NCBI GenBank assembly: GCA_009763385.1
Contig: CM019830.1
Coordinates: 94,428,649-94,492,648, forward strand
Origin: Coix lacryma-jobi var. lacryma-jobi
Lineage: Eukaryota > Streptophyta > Magnoliopsida > Poales > Poaceae
Direction: 5' to 3'
Length of the DNA stretch: 64,000 nt
Part shown: positions 32,562-42,868 of the stretch, piece by piece
How the letters are laid out: each line of letters opens with the position of its first letter
Position numbering within the stretch: position 1 is the stretch's first letter
Notes under the pieces: generated by a model
Told to the model about the DNA's origin: nothing
Databases searched by the model: none
Seen by the model: the letters and a program-made list of their open reading frames with translations, nothing else
Translations under genes and position numbers: made by a program

Positions 32562-34972
32562 TGAAGGGTCGAGATGGCGGACTAGAGGGGGGGTGAATAG
32601 TCCTTTTTAAAAACTTAAACTTAATTGCAGCGGAAAGGCTAACCGAAACAAGTGCGGAATTAAAACTATCGGTCTAGCCAAGACTACACCCCTCTACCTA
32701 TACTCTATGACACCTTATAAAAGATCCTAAACAAAGCAAATAAGGTGTCGGGCTAGCTAGAGCTCACCTAACCAATTCTAGATGCAAGGTCACACAAACC
32801 TAAGCACCTAGTACTTTAAGGATGGGGAAGCTTCTATGTAATCTAGCAAGCAAAGCACAAAGCCTAAGCTCACTAGCAAAGCTCAAAAACAAGACTACAC
32901 AAGTTAAATTTATTACAAGAGAAACTATTAAACTACACAAGCAAGATAGCTACACAAGCACAATATGTATGAATGTAAATACAAGCTTGTGTAAGGAGAT
33001 TGCAAACCACCGAGAAGAGTAGACAATGTTGACACGGTGATTTTTCCCCGAGGTTCACTTGGTTGCCACCAAGCTACTCCCCGTTGTAGCGATACACCCA
33101 CTTGGAGGTTCACGCGCTAATAGGCATCACACGCCTAACCCTCAATAGGGTGCCGCACAACCAACACAAGATGGGGATCCACAAGCTACGAGCAATCCAC
33201 TAGAGTTACCTTTCGTGATCTCCCACGGGGAAGGTACAATACCCCTCACAAAGCCTTCTCCGGAGCCACGCACAATCTTCACGCGGGCTTCACGACGGAG
33301 ACTCGATCACCAAGCCGTCTAGGAGGTGGCAACCTCCAAGAGTAATAAGCACCACCGGCTTGCAACTCGAACACCTAGTGCCACTCGATGCAATCTCTCA
33401 AAGCAACGCACTAGAATCGCTCACTCGCAATAGATCCGCACACTAGCAAGCACAAGCGAGTTAGAGGGCTCCCAAGCACATCCACACCAGCCACCAAGGC
33501 TTTGGAGTGCTCCAACCTCAACCTAGGGCCGGCCACAACGACTATATATAGGGAAGGGGCGGCGGCGGCCCGAACCCTACCTTTCTGCGCTTGGTCGGTA
33601 GTACCGACCCCTCCTGGGCGGTACCACCGACAGAGTCAAACTAGCCGTTACCTCACATCGCGCAGATTTAGGCAAACCACCGACCCCTGGTCGGTTCCTC
33701 CGAGGTCGGTAGTACCGAGGTCATGGCGGTACTACCGCCAGGCAAAAATCGCCGCGACCAGAGAGCTCTGCGAAAAACCAGCCACTACCGACCTTGCGTC
33801 GGTACCACCGTGGGCGGTAGTACCGAGGTAATGGCGGTACTACCGGCAAGTCATTTTTCAAAACAACAGAGAGCTCTGCAAAAACTCGCCAACCACCGAC
33901 CTTGATCGGTAGTACCGAGCGCGGTACTACCGAGGTAATGGCGGTACTACCGGTAGGCCTTTTTCAAACCAAACAGAGGGCTCTGCAAAACACCTCATGC
34001 CCATGGTACCACCGACCCCTGGCCGGTACCACCGCCGCCGGTACTACCGGGGTAATGGCGGTACCACCGCTAGGCCAAAACCGCCTCGGAACAGAGAGGT
34101 ATGCACGCTGCCTCCTTGGGCGGTACCACCGACAACCCAGGGTCGGTACCACCGACAACACACAGAAAACTCCATTATCTTCTCTGTTTTGATACAAAAC
34201 TATTTCAACAACTTCTCCTTTGCAAATGTGCTAACACCACCAAGTGTTTATCATCTTGTGCAAGTGTGTTAGCATTTTCACGATCATTTTCAAAGGATTT
34301 TCTCTTTCACTCATAACGCCACTCGATCCTAGTAACAACGTAAAGTTAGATCGCTCAAGTGGCACTAGATGACCGATATGCAAACAAGTTTGCTCCTCTT
34401 AATAGTACGGCCATCTATCCTAAACCCGGTCATAATCTTCTCTACACACCTATGACCGGTGAAATGAAATGCCCTACAAATATACCTTTGCCTTGCGCAT
34501 TCCATTCCATCTCCTTCGGTGTTGATGCAACACATGCACCAACCTATCTTCAAATGATATGATCCACTTCATATCATCACGTGGCCTCCATGGTCCATCG
34601 ATCTTGACATCACTTGCTCTTCACCATCGCTTCGGTCCTTCGGCGCCAAGTCTTGCTTAAGCCTCCCGACACTCGGTACCAACGGCTTCAAAGCCTCAAC
34701 TTGCCCTTCACCTTCGCAACCGGTCCATCAAGCCAAGTCTTGCCTTGATCTTCTCCATCTTAGCCATATGACCATATGTCATGTCACATATGCATTAAGC
34801 TCCTTCTTCACATATGTGAGCCTTGCAACATCTTCCAAGCCATTTCACCTCTATGGCATATGTTGCTCACACATGATCACCTATGGACTAATCACCTGTG
34901 TAATTCACTTCAAACACCATTAGTCCACCTAAAGTTGTCACTCAATTACCAAAACCAAACTAGGACCTTTCA
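32562..34972 (-). repeat. 3' LTR of element C
   Basis: On the plus strand it begins TGAAGGGTCGAGATGG and ends TAGGACCTTTCA. It carries a cluster of CGGTAGTACCG / CGGTACTACCG palindromes (33594-34170) and a palindromic CTATATATAG at 33542-33551 that could serve as a TATA box on the minus strand. Confidence 0.92.
33594..34170. repeat. Palindrome cluster with GGTAGTACC core in C LTR
   Basis: More than twenty short inverted motifs occur, mainly CGGTAGTACCG, GGCGGTACTACCG and GGTACCACCG. They are arranged around a loosely repeated block of about 110-120 bp that includes CAGAGAGCTCTG, itself a perfect palindrome. The second LTR has the same cluster at 40845-41421. Confidence 0.85.
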
Positions 34973-34987
34973 ATCTCCCCCTTTTTG
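34973..34987 (-). promoter_or_regulatory. Polypurine tract of element C
   Basis: On the minus strand AAAAAGGGGGAGAT lies directly before the LTR. The core is the same as in A and F, which fits mobilisation by a SIRE-type partner. Confidence 0.85.
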
Positions 34988-37949
34988 GTAATTGATGACA
35001 ACTCTACAAAGATATGGAAATTAAGCTCTTTGGATTCTATGTTACTTATCCAACATTAAGACCATATTAGAGAATTTGGATAAGCACCATACAACCCGAC
35101 TTTGTAGTGTTAACTCCCCCTACATGTGTGCTCAAATGGTTTGGTTTCAAGCTTGCACACATGCATAAATATGAAATTTGTGGGAGTGTTAGCACTACTA
35201 AGTGATGCTAAGGTATACATAATGAAATTTTACCTTTGAAGCGTGCATACCACATTTTGATTCATCCTTAGCATCGAAGAGTAGCTAGACATCATAAAAA
35301 CTAGAAAACCCCGTGAGATCAACATTAATAGCAAGGGTCTAGTTTTGCATTAAAAGCATAAGTCTAGCTATTAACCTATGCATGCTAGTTATCAATTCAT
35401 CAATTAAATCCTATAACTAGCATACACCACACAAGCATGCATATAAAATTTTAAAACTTATGCAATGCAAGCAAGCACATGATTATGCACATATCAAATG
35501 CAACAACCAAGTTCATGAGCTTGCTCCCCCTACTTGTGTGCTCTCATTGTCCAAGAATTTTGATCCTTCAATCTTGCTCCCTCTTGATCCATGTCCATCT
35601 TCTTTTCTCCCTCTTTGTCCTTGACATATCATAATTGACATATCTTTTCCATAACTTCTCCCCCTTTGTCATCAATGACCATAAAAGGTATGCTCCTCTT
35701 GATACAAAGGGTTGGACTAGGGTAGATGGATGATACTTGAGTCTTCATTTTTGATGGACACCACCATATGTGTTGGAATGACACCATGTGTAGGATCTTT
35801 GACCTTGATACCAATAGGTGGGGCACCTCCCCTATGTCATAGCATGGGTCATCCACTTGATAAGCTTGAGCTCTTGTTGGTGATGGATCTTTGCTTGATT
35901 TGATCACTTAAAGTTGAGGATCACTTGAAGTCTTGTAGGATACCACTTTGAATAAAAAGTTTAACTTGATATCCATTTGCATTATTGTCTTCTTCTTGAA
36001 CTCTTGTCGTCTTCATGAGCTTCTCATTTGTGACTTGAACTAGGCAATATTGCATAAGATATCTAACTCGGTTTGCTCTAGAGTAAGCTTCTTCACACAT
36101 CTTTCAATGGTTATCTTACTCATGTTGAATTAGACACTTGAATGTTCATCTTCTAGATCAAGTACTTGGGTTTACTAGCTCATGAACAAATTCACATACT
36201 ATCCACTAGATCATGTAGTCAATCAAGCAATAGTGGTAGGCTATGAATTTAAACTTTTCAATTGTTATGCATGATCCTATTGAGCATGTACTATATGCAC
36301 TAACCGCATACTAGTAAGGGATGAATATGATCATGCACATTACAATGATACCTTTGCTATCTTGGAGTAGAGGATAGTCATTTGATTCCAATTAAGCTCC
36401 AAATAGCAATGTGAAGTCCATGGTGAAGATCAATATATACCAATTGATAGAACAAATCTTCACTCATATGATCAAGTGCACTATCTTGTTGTGGTTGGCT
36501 TGCTTCTTCATTTGCACATAGCTTGCATATGAATACCACTTGAATTGACATGATTTGCTCTCTTTTGCTTGCTCTCTAGATCAACCCTTTTGATTTCTTC
36601 AACTAAGCATCTCCAATGACACTTTAGATCACCACTTCTATGTTAGCCTTCCAAGCATCATGCTCGGTTAACCTACAAAAGGCGGCAAGCCCCTACAAAA
36701 GGGAGAAGTGATCTCTCTCCAAAGAATCATCCTTGATACTCACTTGAATTGACTTTGCTTGATTGATCCATTTGAACTCTTATTGAAATGTGACTTTGAA
36801 TTCCTCTTTGAGTCCTTTTCTTTCTTCCAAAAGATCTTCAATTGATACTAGGACTTCATCTTTCTCTTCATCTTGATGTTGGTCTTGATCTTCAATTTGA
36901 GTACCAAATGTGTGCCAAATACACTTCTTAATCAAATGAACTTGTACTCATCTTTGTCATGCTTCTAGCTCATTTCAAAACCAAACATAGGTCCCTCAAC
37001 CACTTATAAACATGATTCCAACTTGAGGACCTTTCAATCAAAGTGACTCTAGATTAATCCAATAATTGTCACTTTTCTGGCAGATTCTGTCCTTCTCAAA
37101 GAAACATGCATATCTCCCAAAATATAAGTCTAATGACTATGAAATTTGGTGGAGATGTGCCTCTCTAAGTGTTCTAGCAGCCATAAAAATTTGAGCTTCA
37201 TTGGCTTTCTAGATTGCTACCAGATTTCAATTCTTTCCATAGTACTACATGCTGAAAACTGCTGCACTATAGTTGACAAGATCTACTCCAAAACCAAAAT
37301 ACATCTTATCCAATAATCATGAATTTTGCACAGCGACTAATATCACAAGTGTAGAGCATGTGTACCAAATTTCAAGCCAATCCAATAAGATTTGATCATC
37401 CAAACATGGCTATCTTTTCAGCTCACTCAGATTTTGCAATATTGAACAACTTTGAGCAATTGAGCTATACTCTACCAATTTAAATCAAACTTGAAGCTAA
37501 CTTGTTTGAACAATTTCACAAGACATGCATCCATTCAAATCACTTACTAAAAGAAGTCTCATGAACATATCCATTCAAACTAACTCAATTTTGATCACTA
37601 AGCATCAAATCCATTCAATCATCTTATAGCAAGCAACATATGCATATATATCCAATTCAATCAACTCATATGCATTTAAAATAACATGATCAACTAGAGA
37701 TATACCTTAGTAGCTCATGATCATCAAATAGCAAGCTTCAACTCAATTGTTTGCAAGCCTTCAAATATTTCCAAACAATCACCACAACTTGAACTTTTGC
37801 ACTTGTTCGTTGTAGCGCTTGGACTTCACTTCACTTCACTTGGCATTGGGATGATAATAGCAATAAGCTTCATTTCTTGACTCAATCACATGATGAATAA
37901 TATGAAATCAATTGAATCAAGCCTCCAATGCTATGGTACCTTCACACAT
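34988..37949. other. Non-coding internal region of element C
   Basis: Almost 3 kb of AT-rich sequence without any convincing ORF or pol motif on either strand. It contains further CTCCCCC tracts (minus-strand AAGGGGGAG motifs at about 35117, 35525 and 35660) and many scattered CTTGA/TCAAG words. A full pol cannot fit here. Confidence 0.75.
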
Positions 37950-39761
37950 TCATCCACTTTTTGATGGTACCCAAACTAGTTTGGGTCCTCTCAAGTTAGG
38001 AGCAACATACTTAGGCATAGCCTTAGTATGAGTAGCGGGATGTTTTGCAATAGCAACCAATGTGGTACCATTTACATCCTTCCTAAGCATAGAATCATTA
38101 ATAATTGAAATAGGCTTAGGGGTCATACCTAGGAGACATGAATGAGCCATGTGTCCCCTTTCCCGGCATGAGTAGCAACTTCTCTTGGATTGAGCCTTCT
38201 CTTCTTTGCTCATTTGTTGCTTCTCATTGCCTTGCCTCTCATGAGTTGCTTGAGCCTTCTTCTCAAGCTTGTTAGGACACTTCGAGGCAAAGTGTCCCAT
38301 ATCACCACACTTGTAGCACTTGATGTGAGCCAAATCTTTCTTCTCATCTTGATTCTTGCTCATCATCATCTTGGCATCATGGATATGAGTTGGATGCCTT
38401 GCTCTTCCGCCCCTTCTTGTTTTCTTCTTCTTCATCAAGTCACCATCATGATGGTTGTTCTTGATTTGAGCTTGGGGCTTCTTCTTGTTGGGGCAAGCTT
38501 TTGCAAGATGTCCCATTTCATGGCATTGATAGCACATGAAATGAGATAGCTTCTTTTCTTCTTGCTTCCTCATTTTCTTGCCCTTGGCATTGCTTTTGTC
38601 AAAGCCAATGCCACTCTTGTCACCATAGCTTCTTTGATTCTTCATTATGTGCTCATGGGTGACCTTTGATTTACACCACCTCTCTAACTTGTTGCTCAAA
38701 TTCTTCACTTCACTTTTGAGCTCATTGTTCTCCTTCAAAAGGTTAGTCTCACAAGACAAAGAAGTAGAACAAGCATCTAATTGTGAAGAACATGGCATAG
38801 ATATTAAATCATCACAAGAGGTGGATACATTCTTCTTGCCTACATCACATGGGTTAGCAACATTTTGCAATTGATCATTTGATCCATGTGATGAGCTCTC
38901 ATTGTTTTTAATTTTCTTTGAAAGCTCCTTAATGAGAGAGCCATACTTTTCAATTAAATCATCATGTGAAGCTTTAAGAACATCAAGTAAGCGCTTATGT
39001 TCTTCACATGAGTTCTTTAGAAATGAGTTTTCATTTGCTAATTTCATTGTTTTATTTTTCTCATTTTCTAAAGACATGGTCATGCTAGCAAGTCTACTAA
39101 CAAGCTCATCATATGAATCAACATGATCAACCACATTTGCATTGAATACCTTGGTGTCACCTTGTGACATGAAGCAATGTGGTGATGGGCTTGTAGTAGT
39201 ATCACGATCATCGCCCGAGCATGAGCCATCAACATCATCAAGTGTGCTTGGAGTAGAATCATTACTTGCATCACTTGAGGCATCATCTTCCATCTTGTCA
39301 AGTGTGCTTGAAGTATCTTCATTGATTGCATCACTTGAACGTGAGGTGGAGCAATCTTCCACAATCACGGAGTTGTGGTCTTGCTCAACATCCTCATATG
39401 CCACCGGTTCATCCTCCTTTATGAACTTGCCATCATCAAACGTGGAGGGATCACCGAAGGTGGTCTTGATGGATTCCCACATCTCATGGGCGGTCCCTTT
39501 GGAGTTGATCTTATAAAACAACTCAAAACTCAATGCATCCATTAGATAACAATAAGCATTTGCATCAAGTTCAAAGAGATCCTTTTGAGCTTTGGTGAGA
39601 TTTCTATGGTCCAAAACATGAGTGAGACCACTAGTGATAATCCACCAAAACTTTGGCCCCTTTGCACGAAAATGATCAAGCATATGGTGTTTCCATTGTG
39701 CAAAGTGTGTGCCATCAAAAATATGTGTATCACACACATCATCTAGCCCACTAGACGCCAT
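37950..39761 (-). CDS. Intact copia-type Gag of element C with three CCHC knuckles
   Basis: 603 codons without a stop, starting MASSGLDDVC 38 bp downstream of the primer site. Residues 14-100 are UBN2-type capsid sequence (FDGTHFAQWKHHML, later AHEMWESIKTTFG). Residues about 105-200 are acidic and serine-rich, and 215-370 are a coiled coil. Three CX2CX4HX4C knuckles follow at residues 410-423 (CYQCHEMGHLAKAC), 482-495 (CYKCGDMGHFASKC) and 529-542 (CYSCRERGHMAHSC), separated by lysine-rich linkers; the end is PKLVWVPSKSG. It should form particles and bind RNA. Three knuckles is more than the two seen in A, B, E and F. The open frame and near-identical LTRs suggest recent function, with enzymes supplied in trans. 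Confidence 0.92.
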   Translation of the reverse strand: MASSGLDDVCDTHIFDGTHFAQWKHHMLDHFRAKGPKFWWIITSGLTHVLDHRNLTKAQKDLFELDANAYCYLMDALSFELFYKINSKGTAHEMWESIKTTFGDPSTFDDGKFIKEDEPVAYEDVEQDHNSVIVEDCSTSRSSDAINEDTSSTLDKMEDDASSDASNDSTPSTLDDVDGSCSGDDRDTTTSPSPHCFMSQGDTKVFNANVVDHVDSYDELVSRLASMTMSLENEKNKTMKLANENSFLKNSCEEHKRLLDVLKASHDDLIEKYGSLIKELSKKIKNNESSSHGSNDQLQNVANPCDVGKKNVSTSCDDLISMPCSSQLDACSTSLSCETNLLKENNELKSEVKNLSNKLERWCKSKVTHEHIMKNQRSYGDKSGIGFDKSNAKGKKMRKQEEKKLSHFMCYQCHEMGHLAKACPNKKKPQAQIKNNHHDGDLMKKKKTRRGGRARHPTHIHDAKMMMSKNQDEKKDLAHIKCYKCGDMGHFASKCPNKLEKKAQATHERQGNEKQQMSKEEKAQSKRSCYSCRERGHMAHSCLLGMTPKPISIINDSMLRKDVNGTTLVAIAKHPATHTKAMPKYVAPNLRGPKLVWVPSKSG

Positions 39762-39798
39762 CCTCTCGGGTCGGTGAAGACCACAAATGAGAGACCTT

Positions 39799-39810
39799 GC
39801 TCTGATACCA
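39799..39810 (-). promoter_or_regulatory. Primer binding site of element C (initiator Met-tRNA)
   Basis: On the minus strand TGGTATCAGAGC lies two bases after the 5' LTR (39813-42223). It fixes the element's orientation and identifies the right-hand LTR as the 5' one. Confidence 0.92.
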
Positions 39811-39812
39811 AT

Positions 39813-42223
39813 TGAAGGGTCGAGATGGCGGACTAGAGGGGGGGTGAATAGTCCTTTTTAAAAACTTAAACTTAATTGCAGCGGAAAGGCTAACCGAAAC
39901 AAGTGCGGAATTAAAACTATCGGTCTAGCCAAGACTACACCCCTCTACCTATACTCTATGACACCTTATAAAAGATCCTAAACAAAGCAAATAAGGTGTC
40001 GGGCTAGCTAGAGCTCACCTAACCAATTCTAGATGCAAGGTCACACAAACCTAAGCACCTAGTACTTTAAGGATGGGGAAGCTTCTATGTAATCTAGCAA
40101 GCAAAGCACAAAGCCTAAGCTCACTAGCAAAGCTCAAAAACAAGACTACACAAGTTAAATTTATTACAAGAGAAACTATTAAACTACACAAGCAAGATAG
40201 CTACACAAGCACAATATGTATGAATGTAAATACAAGCTTGTGTAAGGAGATTGCAAACCACCGAGAAGAGTAGACAATGTTGACACGGTGATTTTTCCCC
40301 GAGGTTCACTTGGTTGCCACCAAGCTACTCCCCGTTGTAGCGATACACCCACTTGGAGGTTCACGCGCTAATAGGCATCACACGCCTAACCCTCAATAGG
40401 GTGCCGCACAACCAACACAAGATGGGGATCCACAAGCTACGAGCAATCCACTAGAGTTACCTTTCGTGATCTCCCACGGGGAAGGTACAATACCCCTCAC
40501 AAAGCCTTCTCCGGAGCCACGCACAATCTTCACGCGGGCTTCACGACGGAGACTCGATCACCAAGTCGTCTAGGAGGTGGCAACCTCCAAGAGTAATAAG
40601 CACCACCGGCTTGCAACTCGAACACCTAGTGCCACTCGATGCAATCTCTCAAAGCAACGCACTAGAATCGCTCACTCGCAATAGATCCGCACACTAGCAA
40701 GCACAAGCGAGTTAGAGGGCTCCCAAGCACATCCACACCAGCCACCAAGGCTTTGGAGTGCTCCAACCTCAACCTAGGGCCGGCCACAACGACTATATAT
40801 AGGGAAGGGGCGGCGGCGGCCCGAACCCTACCTTTCTGCGCTTGGTCGGTAGTACCGACCCCTCCTGGGCGGTACCACCGACAGAGTCAAACTAGCCGTT
40901 ACCTCACATCGCGCAGATTTAGGCAAACCACCGACCCCTGGTCGGTTCCTCCGAGGTCGGTAGTACCGAGGTCATGGCGGTACTACCGCCAGGCAAAAAT
41001 CGCCGCGACCAGAGAGCTCTGCGAAAAACCAGCCACTACCGACCTTGCGTCGGTACCACCGTGGGCGGTAGTACCGAGGTAATGGCGGTACTACCGGCAA
41101 GTCATTTTTCAAAACAACAGAGAGCTCTGCAAAAACTCGCCAACCACCGACCTTGATCGGTAGTACCGAGCGCGGTACTACCGAGGTAATGGCGGTACTA
41201 CCGGTAGGCCTTTTTCAAACCAAACAGAGGGCTCTGCAAAACACCTCATGCCCATGGTACCACCGACCCCTGGCCGGTACCACCGCCGCCGGTACTACCG
41301 GGGTAATGGCGGTACCACCGCTAGGCCAAAACCGCCTCGGAACAGAGAGGTCTGCACGCTGCCTCCTTGGGCGGTACCACCGACAACCCAGGGTCGGTAC
41401 CACCGACAACACACAGAAAACTCCATTATCTTCTCTGTTTTGATACAAAACTATTTCAACAACTTCTCCTTTGCAAATGTGCTAACACCACCAAGTGTTT
41501 ATCATCTTGTGCAAGTGTGTTAGCATTTTCACAATCATTTTCAAAGGATTTTCTCTTTCACTCATAACGCCACTCGATCCTAGTAACAACGTAAAGTTAG
41601 ATCGCTCAAGTGGCACTAGATGACCGATATGCAAACAAGTTTGCTCCTCTTAATAGTACGGCCATCTATCCTAAACCCGGTCATAATCTTCTCTACACAC
41701 CTATGACCGGTGAAATGAAATGCCCTACAAATATACCTTTGCCTTGCGCATTCCATTCCATCTCCTTCGGTGTTGATGCAACACATGCACCAACCTATCT
41801 TCAAATGATATGATCCACTTCATATCATCACGTGGCCTCCATGGTCCATCGATCTTGACATCACTTGCTCTTCACCATCGCTTCGGTCCTTCGGCGCCAA
41901 GTCTTGCTTAAGCCTCCCGACACTCGGTACCAACGGCTTCAAAGCCTCAACTTGCCCTTCACCTTCGCAACCGGTCCATCAAGCCAAGTCTTGCCTTGAT
42001 CTTCTCCATCTTAGCCATATGACCATATGTCATGTCACATATGCATTAAGCTCCTTCTTCACATATGTGAGCCTTGCAACATCTTCCAAGCCATTTCACC
42101 TCTATGGCATATGTTGCTCACACATGATCACCTATGGACTAATCACCTGTGTAATTCACTTCAAACACCATTAGTCCACCTAAAGTTGTCACTCAATTAC
42201 CAAAACCAAACTAGGACCTTTCA
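39813..42223 (-). repeat. 5' LTR of element C
   Basis: It is the same length as the other LTR (2,411 bp) and identical except at 40566, 41352 and 41533. It carries the same palindrome cluster (40845-41421) and CTATATATAG at 40793-40802. Confidence 0.92.
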
Positions 42224-42228
42224 ACCGC

Positions 42229-42868
42229 TTGCCATGTTTCAAATTGCATCTTTCTTCGTGCTTTCATGAAAAAGACTTCAAATGAGTTGCGTTTTGGACG
42301 GGTACCCAAGGTATCTCATTTTCGAGTGTTTGGGTGCAAGTGTTTTATCCTGAAGCAAGGCAATTTGGACAAATTTGAATCTCGCTCTGCTGATGGCGTG
42401 TTTCTTGGTTATGCTTCGCATTCGCGTGCTTGTCGAGTTCTTAACCTTGAGACTAACCGGATAGTGGAGACCTGTGAGGTCACATTCGACGAGACTATGC
42501 CTTGTATTTCTTCTACTTTTGATGTTACAGGAGAACAGGAGCTGGGAGAGACCATTTTTGTGGAGGAGGAGCAGGAGAATGCCGATTGGGGTGATCCCGA
42601 GCCAACTCCACTGGCTGCCCCTGTCGACCCTGCGACAACTACTTCAGCTCGAGGACCCGATCCCACGATGTCTTCTTCTTGGGGTCCTCTTGAGCCACCT
42701 CTCCAGCGAGCACCAGCTGCACCCGAGGGAGCGACAGCGTCTGGCGAGCGGGAGGCAACTTCGGTGAGGCAAGCACCCCGAAGTGTTCAGCAGGCTCACC
42801 CCCCGCAGCAGATAATCGGCGGCATCGACCAGCGAGTCACGCGGTCGCGAGCGTATGAAATCTCACAC
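42229..42868 (+). pseudogene. copia pol of element B, second part: end of integrase and linker
   Basis: It continues in frame from 32561 with CHVSNCIFLRAFMKKTSNEL, then RVFGCKCFILKQGNLDKF and ADGVFLGYASHSRA. An acidic, Pro/Thr-rich linker leads towards RT. It ends at RVTRSRAYEISH, the motif that in A and F precedes FAHSAF and the RT domain. Element D begins at 42869; CACAC (42864-42868) is its candidate target duplication. The open frame from 42266 to 42868 has no damage. Confidence 0.88.

Larger units (their letters stand above)
32562..42223 (-). mobile_element. Gag-only copia-like element C (TR-GAG-like), minus strand, very young
   Basis: The target duplication is ACCGC (32557-32561 and 42224-42228). 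Both LTRs are exactly 2,411 bp, with only three differences seen (33315/40566, 34101/41352, 34282/41533). On the minus strand the order is LTR, Met-tRNA primer site, an open 603-codon gag starting about 50 bp later, nearly 3 kb without coding sequence, polypurine tract and LTR. Protease, integrase, RT and RNase H are absent. LTR elements with only gag have been described in plants as TR-GAG; they need enzymes from a partner. At a rate of 1.3e-8 substitutions per site per year, often used for grasses, 0.12% implies roughly 50,000 years. Confidence 0.92.
10590..42868 (+). mobile_element. Ty1/copia element B (SIRE/Maximus), plus strand, split by G2, C and D
   Basis: B's own sequence is 10590-11001, 27088-32561 and 42229-42868. 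Joining these gives one LTR, a primer site, gag and pol in a row, and coding resumes exactly after each insertion plus one target duplication. B starts TGCGAACACATGG within E's gag; the preceding TTCTT (10585-10589) is the candidate duplication. The LTR belongs to the same family as D and H. The rest of pol (RT, RNase H) and the 3' LTR lie to the right of D, outside the window. Confidence 0.85.

Noticed and set aside
33502..34272. Several overlapping 60-110 residue ORFs (and their copies at 40753-41523)
   Set aside because: They lie in the palindrome field of the C LTR, repeat the same Tyr/His/Arg-rich words in several frames, and have no domain. They are by-products of the repeats.
35629..35907. 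Minus-strand 92-residue ORF in the C internal region
   Set aside because: Short, without a domain, and not near any gag or pol frame; the surrounding sequence has no coding signal.
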